A stretch of DNA of 64,000 nt from Pontibacter ramchanderi. GTDB lineage: Bacteria; Bacteroidota; Bacteroidia; Cytophagales; Hymenobacteraceae. The notes beneath the pieces are model-generated. The model was not told where the DNA came from. It saw only the letters and a list, made by a program, of their open reading frames with translations, and did not search any database. Positions within the stretch are counted from its first letter, which is position 1. Each line of letters begins with the position of its first letter. Made by a program: the position numbers and the translations under genes. Positions 8,515 to 15,983 of this stretch are shown one piece after another. The stretch spans positions 1,240,001-1,304,000 of the forward strand of contig NZ_PJMU01000001.1 of the NCBI RefSeq assembly GCF_002846395.1, read 5' to 3'.

Positions 8515-9885
8515 ATGAAAACTGCTGCAACCCCTGCTGAATTACTGGCCAAGTACGATGTACCATCGCCACGCTATACCAGCTACCCGACCGTACCGTT
8601 CTGGGACGAAAGGCCCCTGACCGAGGAACGCTGGAAGAGCCATGTGCAGCAGGCTTTCCGCGCTACAAATAAAAAAGAGGGCATCAGCCTATACCTGCAC
8701 CTGCCTTTTTGTGAGAAACTTTGTACCTACTGCGGCTGTAACAAGCGCATCACCAAAAACCACGCAGTGGAGTCGCCTTACCTGGAGGCTCTGCTGAAGG
8801 AATGGGAGCAATACCTGGCCCTGTTCGACGAAAAACCACGCATTACGGAGCTGCACCTGGGCGGTGGAACGCCTACATTCTTCAGCGCAGCCAATCTGAA
8901 AAATTTGCTGGAGCGCCTGCTGGCGCCTGCCGAGGTAACGCCTAACGCCGCTTTCAGCATCGAAGTGCACCCGAACGCCACCAACCGCGAACAGCTGGAA
9001 GTTCTTTACGATCTGGGTTTCCGCAGACTGAGCGTCGGTATACAGGACTTCGACCCTTATGTGCAACTGGTGATCAACCGCATCCAGACTTTCGAGAAGA
9101 CAAAGGAGATTTTTGACATTGCCCGTGAGATCGGCTATACCTCTATCAACGGCGACATCATTTACGGCTTGCCGCACCAGACGGCAAACAGCGTACGCCA
9201 TACCATCGAGAAAGTAAAAGAGCTGCGCCCGGAGCGTATCGCCTTCTATAGCTACGCACACGTGCCTTGGAAGAGCAAAGGCCAGCGCCGTTACTCCGAG
9301 ACCGACCTGCCTGCGCCGGACGTAAAACGCGGTTTGTACGAACTGGGCCGTGCCATGCTCGAAGAAGCCGGCTACATCGAAACAGGGATGGACCACTTTG
9401 CTTTGCCAGAAGACGAGCTTTGCATCGCGGCCGCTAATGGCACACTCCATCGCAATTTCATGGGCTATACGCCACGCCATACTGAGCTGCTGATTGGCCT
9501 GGGCTGCTCCAGCATCTCCGACACGGGCACGGCTTTCATGCAGAACATCAAAGAAGTGGAGGCTTACGAAGAAACTGTTCTAACGGGTCACTTGCCACTA
9601 TTCAAAGGCCACGAGCTGACTAGCGAGGACAAGCTGCTGCGCACCCACATCCAAAACCTGATGTGCCGCGACTACACCAGCTGGGAAGCCGAAGAACTGC
9701 CTTATTTTGTAGATGCGCTAATGCGTCTGCAACCGCTAGCAGACGATGGGTTGGTAGAATACAGCAACCAGGATATACAGGTACTGCCTGCTGGCAAGCC
9801 TTTCATACGCAACATTGCCATGTGCCTGGATGCACGCCTGTGGGCCAGCAAGTTAACTGTACCGATTTTCAGTAAGTCTGTTTAA
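8515..9885 (+). CDS. hemN: Oxygen-independent coproporphyrinogen III oxidase
   Basis: From the ATG at 8515 (MKTAATPAELL) the protein is 456 aa, matching HemN length (about 457). It is a radical-SAM enzyme: the 4Fe-4S motif is C66-x3-C70-x2-C73 in FCEKLCTYCGC, preceded by YLHLPF, and GGGTPTFF is the SAM-binding glycine motif. It decarboxylates two propionates of coproporphyrinogen III to give protoporphyrinogen IX without oxygen. The reading frame extends to 8425, but the 30 extra residues do not resemble the family N-terminus. Conserved HemN C-terminal features (NFMGYTPRHTELLIGLG) make it a true HemN rather than HemW. hemJ, the next enzyme in the pathway, follows after an intergenic repeat. 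Confidence 0.93.
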   Translation: MKTAATPAELLAKYDVPSPRYTSYPTVPFWDERPLTEERWKSHVQQAFRATNKKEGISLYLHLPFCEKLCTYCGCNKRITKNHAVESPYLEALLKEWEQYLALFDEKPRITELHLGGGTPTFFSAANLKNLLERLLAPAEVTPNAAFSIEVHPNATNREQLEVLYDLGFRRLSVGIQDFDPYVQLVINRIQTFEKTKEIFDIAREIGYTSINGDIIYGLPHQTANSVRHTIEKVKELRPERIAFYSYAHVPWKSKGQRRYSETDLPAPDVKRGLYELGRAMLEEAGYIETGMDHFALPEDELCIAAANGTLHRNFMGYTPRHTELLIGLGCSSISDTGTAFMQNIKEVEAYEETVLTGHLPLFKGHELTSEDKLLRTHIQNLMCRDYTSWEAEELPYFVDALMRLQPLADDGLVEYSNQDIQVLPAGKPFIRNIAMCLDARLWASKLTVPIFSKSV

Positions 9886-10070
9886 GGTGAGAGGATTGAT
9901 TTTGTAAATATTCAGACTGAAGAGCAAGGTCCGGGTACCGCAAGGTATACCGGGCTTTTGTTTTAGTATCACTATAGAGAGATCTTCCTCGCTCGTGATG
10001 GGTATAGAGGGGCCTCTGGCCTAGGTATAGCTACTGCTGTTAGCATACGAACCAGAGTTGTGTTATAGCT

Positions 10071-10545
10071 TCGCCTGTGCGGCGGGCACTCACTTTTTTT
10101 CTTGATAAAAAAATCGAGGGCCCCTACCCCCAGTAAGCAAAAAAATCAAGACGCTCCAAACTCGCTGAACGCTCTTGACAGGGGGACCCCTTCACCCCCA
10201 ACAGTGGAGCGTCATTTAGTGCACCTGGCTGAGGTGATCTGTTTCATAGCTCAAGGGGCAAGTTAGTCGTGCGATGCGTGCCTGTGGAACGTGTACAACA
10301 TCGTTTATACCTTTCGAATGGCAGCTACAAATTCCCAGCCTTGGATAATCGAGAACGTGAGTTCGAAGATTGTGAGCGTAGCTCTGACGGGCAGGGGTGG
10401 TTTGACACGGTATAGCAATATGGGAAGCTACAGCTCTTATACTTGAAAGATGGTAATAGCAGAAAGTCCCCCTTGGGGTAGGGGCCCTCGACAAAGAAGG
10501 GGGCAGGGGGATGACAATCGTGCATGGAAATCCTGATTCAGACTT
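10071..10545. repeat. Dispersed intergenic inverted-repeat element, copy A
   Basis: Fills most of the 700-bp gap between hemN and hemJ. Perfect 17-bp inverted repeats TCGAGGGCCCCTACCCC (10114-10130) and its complement (10475-10491) bound a 378-bp interior. Outer flanks (TCGCCTGTGCGGCGGGCACT on the left; GACAATCGTGCATG and AATCCTGATTCAGAC on the right) recur in the same order in copy B at 15.4-15.9 kb. The interior shares only short blocks with copy B. No open frame of note; a MITE-like or degenerate mobile relic is the best guess. Confidence 0.7.
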
Positions 10546-10555
10546 TTGTTTTTAA

Positions 10556-10563
10556 TACCTTTG
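10556..10563 (+). promoter_or_regulatory. Candidate -7 promoter box for hemJ
   Basis: TACCTTTG matches TAnnTTTG and lies 22 bp upstream of the hemJ ATG, just outside repeat copy A. A TTTG at 10545-10548 is too close to be a standard -33 box. Confidence 0.4.
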
Positions 10564-10585
10564 CCTAAAAGCACCCTTACGGCCT

Positions 10586-11128
10586 ATGTCCTTTTTATAC
10601 ATCAAAGCCCTGCACATCATTTTTGTGGTTACCTGGTTTGCCGGCTTGTTTTATATTGTGCGCCTATTCATCTATTTTGCCGAGGCGCAGGAGAAGCCGG
10701 AGCCGGAGCGCAGCATTCTGCAGAACCAGTTCCGGATCATGCAGCAACGTTTGTGGTATGGCATCACCTGGCCATCGGCCGTGCTCACGCTCATTTTCGG
10801 CATTAGCATATGGCATTTGTATGGCGGTGGTTTTCCGGGCTGGCTTGTGTGGAAGCTGGCGTTTGTACTGTGCCTCTATGTGTACCACTTTCTCTGCCAT
10901 AGCATTTTCAAGCAGCAGCAAAACGGCGTCATCCGGTATAGCTCCACTCAGTTGCGCATCTGGAACGAAGTGGCCACGGTTTTCCTGATCGCTATTGTGT
11001 TTCTGGTAGTCCTCAAAAATACACTGAGCATGGTGTGGGGCATCGTGGGCCTGCTGCTTTTCTCAGCTATGCTGATGCTGGCCATCCGCATTTACAAACG
11101 CACCCGCGAAGCGAAGCAGCCACGCTAA
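10586..11128 (+). CDS. hemJ: Protoporphyrinogen IX oxidase HemJ
   Basis: A 180-aa integral membrane protein with four or five helices. The N-terminal YIKALHIIFVVTWFAGLFY carries the conserved heme-ligand histidine H10, and the C-terminal WNEVATVFLIAIVFLVVLKN plus the central KLAFVLCLYVYH fit the HemJ (UPF0093) family. It would oxidise protoporphyrinogen IX to protoporphyrin IX at the inner membrane, the step after HemN, and its position just downstream of hemN supports this. A TAnnTTTG box immediately upstream suggests its own promoter. Length is slightly above the 140-150 aa of proteobacterial HemJ, mainly in the loop containing EKPEPE. Confidence 0.87.
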   Translation: MSFLYIKALHIIFVVTWFAGLFYIVRLFIYFAEAQEKPEPERSILQNQFRIMQQRLWYGITWPSAVLTLIFGISIWHLYGGGFPGWLVWKLAFVLCLYVYHFLCHSIFKQQQNGVIRYSSTQLRIWNEVATVFLIAIVFLVVLKNTLSMVWGIVGLLLFSAMLMLAIRIYKRTREAKQPR

Positions 11129-11163
11129 TCAGGCCAACAATGCGTGCTTTGCGCCGGATTTTG

Positions 11164-11171
11164 TACCTTTG
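11164..11171 (+). promoter_or_regulatory. Candidate -7 promoter box for zinc-ribbon gene
   Basis: TACCTTTG, a full TAnnTTTG match, ends 16 bp before the ATG at 11188. A TTTG occurs at 11148-11151, 12 bp upstream, which is shorter than the usual spacing. Confidence 0.4.
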
Positions 11172-11187
11172 AACAAACACTCAACAC

Positions 11188-11841
11188 ATGAAACAACCCG
11201 CACTGAAGCCCAACGAGAGAGAACTGATCAAACTGATACGCTTTTTTAGCAAGCGTGCCGCCAGGTTAATGGAGGAAGGTGAGCTCAGCGCGGAACACTC
11301 GCAACTGACCACTGCCTGCCAGAACCTGGAAACGCAACTGATCACACATGCCACCAACCGCAGCGCCATCATGGACAAGCGGGAGCGCCTGCTCAACATC
11401 ATCGAAGATAATGCCCAGTGCCCTAAATGCGGTAAAGCCGACATGCTGAAGCGCACTGGCTCCACTACCAATGAGCACGGCTGGAAATGCAATACGTACA
11501 AGTGCCGCCGCTGCAATACCGGATTCACCTGGAATAGACCTAACAACCCATGGGACATGGTCGAGTTTCTGGAAATGTACATCGGGCAACTGCAGCTAGC
11601 CATAGCCGCCGAACAGAACGAAGCGGTGGTTGCGCACACTGAGGATGCCGTAGCCCAGATGAAAGACAGCCTCAACCGCCTCCGCCCGGTACTGCAAACA
11701 TCCGACGAGGAAGTGGACGCCCTGCAGCAAAAGGAAAAGGAAATGGACAAGCTGATCCACCAGTTCAAGACCTACCTGCAGATCGAGAAGATCAAACTGA
11801 ACGCCTATCCGGAAGAAGACACGGAGGAAGAGGAAGTTTAG
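11188..11841 (+). CDS. Zinc-ribbon, coiled-coil hypothetical protein
   Basis: A 217-aa soluble protein I do not recognise by name. Residues 78-81 (CPKC) and 101-109 (C-x4-CRRC) form a zinc-ribbon-like metal site with the sequence GWKCNTYKCRRCNTGFTWN. The flanks are helical: an N-terminal segment rich in R/K/E and a C-terminal, glutamate-rich coiled coil (about residues 130-217) ending in EEDTEEEEV. A nucleic-acid or protein-scaffolding role is possible but unproven. It has its own candidate promoter and a 59-bp gap from hemJ; downstream are 299 bp without a gene. Confidence 0.7.
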   Translation: MKQPALKPNERELIKLIRFFSKRAARLMEEGELSAEHSQLTTACQNLETQLITHATNRSAIMDKRERLLNIIEDNAQCPKCGKADMLKRTGSTTNEHGWKCNTYKCRRCNTGFTWNRPNNPWDMVEFLEMYIGQLQLAIAAEQNEAVVAHTEDAVAQMKDSLNRLRPVLQTSDEEVDALQQKEKEMDKLIHQFKTYLQIEKIKLNAYPEEDTEEEEV

Positions 11842-12080
11842 TATTCCTATTGATTCTGTTAAGTGGCACATCCCGGACTTGCGTCGGGGAAACTCGTCCA
11901 AAAGTGTGGTAGGCCTACGCTAGGTGCGGAGGCAGTGGCCTACTAGGACCAAAATCATTTCAGGATGACAAAAAGGTGGAATGAAATGGCTTTGCCCTCC
12001 CGGAGACGATTTCCAAAAAAGTCTTATACCTTGATCTTCGGAGGTAAAAGTTGCTGCGTAATGTCATCAAGAGCTAATAA

Positions 12081-12125
12081 AAAAGCCGGTGCAACTTGGT
12101 ATAAGGCCTAACTGCACCGGCTTTT
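12081..12125. terminator. Rho-independent terminator downstream of rluF
   Basis: AAAAGCCGGTGCA (12081-12093) pairs with TGCACCGGCTTTT (12113-12125), a perfect 13-bp stem. On the minus strand the right arm ends in TTTTTTATT. The 19-base loop contains one GGTATA motif. Confidence 0.8.
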
Positions 12126-12140
12126 GCTTCTCTAAACAGT

Positions 12141-13151
12141 CTAGCGTCTTTTGCGTCCGCCGCCTTTAGCTGCCAGCGCGTTTCGGCTGGCTCCTCTGGA
12201 ACCGGCGCGGCTTTTACCTCCTGATTTTTTGGCGCCCGGTCCTTTTGAAGCGCCGCGCTGGCCCCTTCCGCCTTTGGACTCGCTCGCACCGAAGCTGCTT
12301 TTCTTGCCTGTGCCGTTATCTTTTCGGGCTGGTCGGTTGCTGGTGGCCGTTTTTTTTCGTGCCGGCTGCGCTGTATGCGACTGGTTAGCAGTTGACTTTT
12401 TCCTGCTACTTGAGCCCTCTTCCGTTTTTACAGAGTCTGCTACCTGGCTTTGAATCTCAGCGATCTCCTCGTCAGTCAGTTCGCGCCACTGGCCCAGCGG
12501 GAGTTTGGCTAGCGTGATGTTCATGATGCGGATGCGCTGCAGGGTCTGCACTTCGTAGCCCAACGTTTCGGTCATACGGCGTATCTGGCGGTTCATGCCC
12601 TGCGTGAGGATGATACGGAACTTGTTCGGCCCCAATTGCTCTACGAAACACTTCTTCGTGTTCACACCAAGTATAGAGACGCCATTACTCATTTTCTGCA
12701 CAAAATCCTCGTTGATCGGCTTGTCCACCGTTACGATATACTCTTTCTCGTGCCTGTTACCGGCCCGCAGGATCTTGTTCACGATGTCGCCGTCGTTGGT
12801 CAGGAAGATCAGGCCTTCGGAGTCTTTGTCGAGGCGCCCGATCGGAAAAATGCGCTCCGGGTAATTGACGAACCGGATGATGTTGTCGCGCTGCGACAGG
12901 TCGGTGGTGGTTTCGATACCGGCTGGTTTGTTAAGCGCCAGATATACAGGCGGCACCTGGTCGATCTGCAGTGTTTTGCCATCTACCTGCACCTTGTCTT
13001 TGGCCCTTACGCGGGCTCCTACCTCCGGCAACTTGCCATTCACCAGCACCCTCCCCTGCTCGATCAGTTTGTCGGCTTCACGGCGCGAGCAAATGCCTGC
13101 GTCGCTGATGAATTTATTCAGGCGGATGCCTTCGGTTGTGTGTTGTGTCAT
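12141..13151 (-). CDS. rluF: 23S rRNA pseudouridine synthase, RluF type
   Basis: From the ATG at 13151 (MTQHTTEGIRLNKF) the protein has 336 aa. An S4 RNA-binding domain (ISDAGICSRREADKLIEQGRVLVNG) is followed by the RsuA/RluB-E-F catalytic domain with GRLDKDSEGLIFLTND, D108 being the catalytic aspartate, and QGMNRQIRRM. This set, including IMNITLAKLPLGQWREL, is typical of RluF, which makes pseudouridine 2604 in E. coli 23S rRNA. After about residue 245 comes a low-complexity basic tail rich in S, K, R, G and A, likely for RNA contact. The frame extends to 13223, but the extra residues are unlike the family start. Ends at a strong terminator. Confidence 0.88.
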   Translation of the reverse strand: MTQHTTEGIRLNKFISDAGICSRREADKLIEQGRVLVNGKLPEVGARVRAKDKVQVDGKTLQIDQVPPVYLALNKPAGIETTTDLSQRDNIIRFVNYPERIFPIGRLDKDSEGLIFLTNDGDIVNKILRAGNRHEKEYIVTVDKPINEDFVQKMSNGVSILGVNTKKCFVEQLGPNKFRIILTQGMNRQIRRMTETLGYEVQTLQRIRIMNITLAKLPLGQWRELTDEEIAEIQSQVADSVKTEEGSSSRKKSTANQSHTAQPARKKTATSNRPARKDNGTGKKSSFGASESKGGRGQRGASKGPGAKKSGGKSRAGSRGASRNALAAKGGGRKRR

Positions 13152-13240
13152 AATTCGCAATAGGCCCAGGTATAGCCAGGCCTTGTGTGTATACCTTGTA
13201 AAATAACGAGAAATCTTCAGCAATAGCTAATTGGCTATAC

Positions 13241-14152
13241 CTACAGTCCCTGCACCAGCAGGTACCAGACCGCGAGTGTGAGGAAGGAAAGCGGAATGCC
13301 GAAACCCACCATCATGGAGGCCAGCCGGGGTTTGAGTCCGTAGGAAATGGCCACGATGGACGCTGTGATCATAGGTGCCATACCTGCCTCAAGTATACTC
13401 ACCTGCACCACCGGCCCACGAGCGCCCAGCACCAAAACATAGAGTACATAAATCAGCAAAGGAGCCAAAATTAACTGAAAAGCGAGCCCCAGAAACAGAA
13501 AGCGCCAGTGTTTGCTCTTTCGCTCGATGCGCAGCTGCATGCCCACGCTCACCAGCGCCAGCGGCGTAACGGTGCTGCCCAATCGGTTGAAAACATCCTT
13601 CAGGTCTTCGGAAAAATGCAGGTTGGCCACGTTCATGGCAAACGCCACGACAAAAACCAAAAATGGCGGGAAGGTTAGGATCTTGAGGCCAATGGCTTTC
13701 AAATCGGGCTGCCCTTTGGAGAAATAGGCGGCCAGGGCAATGCCGAGTGTCGACACCACCACAAAGGTACCGGGCAAATCAACAAGGATAGCTGTCTGTA
13801 AACCCTGCTGCCCATACAGCGCCTCGATGATCGGGAAACCAACAAAAGACGTATTGCCGAGTCCGGCGGTGAGGATCAGGCAACCTACCAGCTTTTTGGA
13901 CCAGCCGTAGATGCGGCCAAGGGTATAGAAGAACACCGCCGCCGCTGCAAAACAGATCCAGGCCACCCCTACGGGCAGTAGCACGGTACTGTCGAGCTCC
14001 ACTTCAGGTATAGCGTATAGCGCCAGGGCCGGTAGCGAGATGTGAATGATGAACTGGTTGAGCACGACGGGCGATGTGCTCGGGAAAGCCGGCACCCGCC
14101 GCAGCAACACCCCCACGATCAGGCAAAGAAAAAGTAAGATGATACTGCTCAT
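13241..14152 (-). CDS. AEC (auxin efflux carrier) family transporter
   Basis: A 303-aa inner-membrane protein with about ten helices in two five-helix halves. Recognisable family features are the N-terminal FLCLIVGVLLRR, NQFIIHISLPALALYAIPEV in the first half, LTAGLGNTSFVGFPIIEALYG near the middle, and a second-half repeat SILEAGMAPMITASIVAISYGL. AEC proteins export or exchange small organic acids such as malate or malonate in bacteria; the substrate is not evident. It is 89 bp downstream of rluF's start on the same strand, so likely an independent unit, with ctlX 74 bp upstream of it. Confidence 0.85.
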   Translation of the reverse strand: MSSIILLFLCLIVGVLLRRVPAFPSTSPVVLNQFIIHISLPALALYAIPEVELDSTVLLPVGVAWICFAAAAVFFYTLGRIYGWSKKLVGCLILTAGLGNTSFVGFPIIEALYGQQGLQTAILVDLPGTFVVVSTLGIALAAYFSKGQPDLKAIGLKILTFPPFLVFVVAFAMNVANLHFSEDLKDVFNRLGSTVTPLALVSVGMQLRIERKSKHWRFLFLGLAFQLILAPLLIYVLYVLVLGARGPVVQVSILEAGMAPMITASIVAISYGLKPRLASMMVGFGIPLSFLTLAVWYLLVQGL

Positions 14153-14226
14153 GCAGGCTCGGGTATAAATGAAACCGCAAAGCTAGGTATACGGCGGCAG
14201 GTATCAGGTATGGCGCCGCCTAAAAA

Positions 14227-15156
14227 TTATCGCTTCCGAAACAGCTCCGCGATCATGCACCGGATGCTGCCCCCTCCGGCCTTTTCGATCATGTGGATCG
14301 GCAGGTATAGGAGGTGCTCATTATGGGCCTTCAAGTGCTCCAACTGCTCTGGTGTCAGGCTTTCGTAAGCGGCTTTCGACATTACCAGTATACGCTCGCC
14401 CTGCTTGTTCTCAAGCTGTAGCATGTTGCCCGCAAAGTGCTGGTAGGTCTGCTCCTTGCTGATCTCGATGATCTCTTTGCCACTGCCGTGTAAGCTGGTA
14501 TACAGCTTTTCACGATCCTGCTCATCCACGGTGTCCAGGGCTACTACGGCAAATGTATCGCCCACGCACATCATCACGTTGGTATGGTAGATCAGTTCGC
14601 CAGCCGGACCATAGGCTTCAAACGTAACCGCCTCGTAGCCCAGTTTATCGCAGAAATGCTGCAGCGCGACCAGGCTCGTGCGTGGCGACACAGCGGCATA
14701 GGCAATTTTGTTCACGCGGTCGAGTACCAAACTGCCTGTTCCCTCCAGGTATACAGGCGACTTTTCGTCCTCAAAGAATTCCAACGCTATATGCTCATCG
14801 CACTGGCAGGCGTGTTTAACCCGTTCGAGCACCTCCTTACGCCGCTCGTTGCGTCGGCTGACCGAGGCCATCGGGTAGGTAACCAGTTGTCCTTCAGCAT
14901 GGGAGGAGAACCAGTTGTTCGGAAATACAGAGTCGGGCGTGCCCGAATTTTCAGGGTCGCGCATTGTAATTACCTCCACGCCCAACTTGCGCAATTCCGC
15001 CACCGCATTCTTAAATTCGAGCAAGGCTATGTCCTGTACCTGAGCGAGTGTAAAGTCCTGAAGTTCCCGTTGAAAGCTGTTGGTCTCGGCTGCTTCCGGG
15101 TTGTAGGCAAAGCCTGTCGGCTCGATCATTAGTATGGTGCTGGTGGTTTGCTTCAT
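14227..15156 (-). CDS. ctlX: Citrulline-utilisation hydrolase CtlX-type (guanidine-modifying fold)
   Basis: A 309-aa amidinotransferase/arginine-deiminase-fold protein. The substrate-binding and catalytic elements are PDSVFPNNWFSSH, LEGTGSLVLDR, the catalytic histidine region YHTNVMM, and the nucleophilic cysteine C300 in GGGSIRCMIAE near the C-terminus. This arrangement fits the CtlX branch (annotated for citrulline utilisation) better than dimethylarginine dimethylaminohydrolase or arginine deiminase. The reaction has little experimental support, so the name describes the family. It is followed on the same strand by the AEC transporter. Confidence 0.82.
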   Translation of the reverse strand: MKQTTSTILMIEPTGFAYNPEAAETNSFQRELQDFTLAQVQDIALLEFKNAVAELRKLGVEVITMRDPENSGTPDSVFPNNWFSSHAEGQLVTYPMASVSRRNERRKEVLERVKHACQCDEHIALEFFEDEKSPVYLEGTGSLVLDRVNKIAYAAVSPRTSLVALQHFCDKLGYEAVTFEAYGPAGELIYHTNVMMCVGDTFAVVALDTVDEQDREKLYTSLHGSGKEIIEISKEQTYQHFAGNMLQLENKQGERILVMSKAAYESLTPEQLEHLKAHNEHLLYLPIHMIEKAGGGSIRCMIAELFRKR

Positions 15157-15274
15157 GGTATCGTGTATACTTGCAAATATACTTTGTTTCCGGCAAAGGT
15201 ATAGTGTTCTATCTCTAGGTGATACAGGCTATGGTTTTGCTAGCCAGTGCACACATGTAGTTAGTGTTCTTTGC

Positions 15275-15295
15275 AGGTATAGGTATAGGTATACC
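15275..15295. repeat. Three tandem AGGTAT units (GGTATA motif cluster)
   Basis: Three head-to-tail AGGTAT hexamers ending in ACC, the densest tandem example of the GGTATA motif seen across the window. It lies in the 827-bp gene-free gap upstream of ctlX. Confidence 0.8.
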
Positions 15296-15399
15296 GCAAG
15301 TTTAGCGACAGCGTAACTTGTGGTTGCGCATAAGGCCAGTTTGTAACTGGCGTAGCAAGCCTATAGGTAAAGCTGTTGCGCTATTGCATAGCTGGCTTT

Positions 15400-15920
15400 T
15401 CGCCTGTGCGGCGGGCACTCACTTTTTTCCTTGATGAAAAAAAAGAGGGCCCCTACCCCCAGTAAGCAAAAAAATCAAGACGATTTTGAATCGAGGGCCC
15501 CTACCCCCACTCGCTGACCGCTCAAACACAAAATCGTCGGTGGCGCACCTGGCACAGCTGTTTGTTACATAGCTGGCTGATAGTTAGTCTTGCTATACCT
15601 GCCAGTGGTTCGTGTGGTCTATGACAGAAACAACGAGAGTGATCTGAGATTAAATCTTGCAAACTCCAGATTTCTCACTTGCGTTCGAAATGATAGAACT
15701 GTACCTGCCAGCGGTTCGTGTTGTTTATAGCTGAAACACCGGAGTTATACTAGAGACCCGGTACAGCAGAGCAGTAACTACGGATCTATACCTGAAAGAT
15801 GGCAGTAGCCAAAGTTCCCCTTGGGGGTAGGGGCCCTCGACAAAGAAGGGGGCAGGGGAATGACAATCGTGCATGAGAATCCTGTTAATCCACTAATCCT
15901 GAAAATCCTGATTCAGACAA
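15400..15920. repeat. Dispersed intergenic inverted-repeat element, copy B
   Basis: Related to copy A at 10.07-10.55 kb. A perfect 18-bp inverted pair, TCGAGGGCCCCTACCCCC (15491-15508) and its complement (15823-15840), encloses about 315 bp; another direct copy of the left arm occurs at 15445-15460. The outer flanks match copy A in order, and the right side adds CTGTTAATCCACTAATCC. The interior holds a duplicated block around CTGCCAG(T/C)GGTTCGTGT (about 15599 and 15706). No protein-coding frame is seen. Confidence 0.7.
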
Positions 15921-15926
15921 AAAAAC

Positions 15927-15953
15927 CGGCTATACCTTCAACAGGTATAGCCG
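15927..15953 (-). terminator. Terminator of pepP made of an inverted GGTATAGC pair
   Basis: CGGCTATACCT (15927-15937) and AGGTATAGCCG (15943-15953) form a perfect 11-bp stem with a five-base loop. Read on the minus strand, the stem is followed by GGTTTTTTTG, so it is a good rho-independent terminator for the aminopeptidase gene whose stop is at 15984. Confidence 0.8.
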
Positions 15954-15983
15954 ATTCAACAATTAACAATTATCAATCAACAA

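Noticed and set aside
9920-9966. Terminator after hemN (GGTACC, GGTATACCGGGC, TTTTGTTTT)
   Set aside because: The best stem has only about four consecutive pairs, so I could not support it as a terminator.
10541-10563. Complete -33/-7 promoter for hemJ
   Set aside because: The TTTG at 10545-10548 is only seven bases before TACCTTTG, much closer than the known spacing; only the -7 box is reported.
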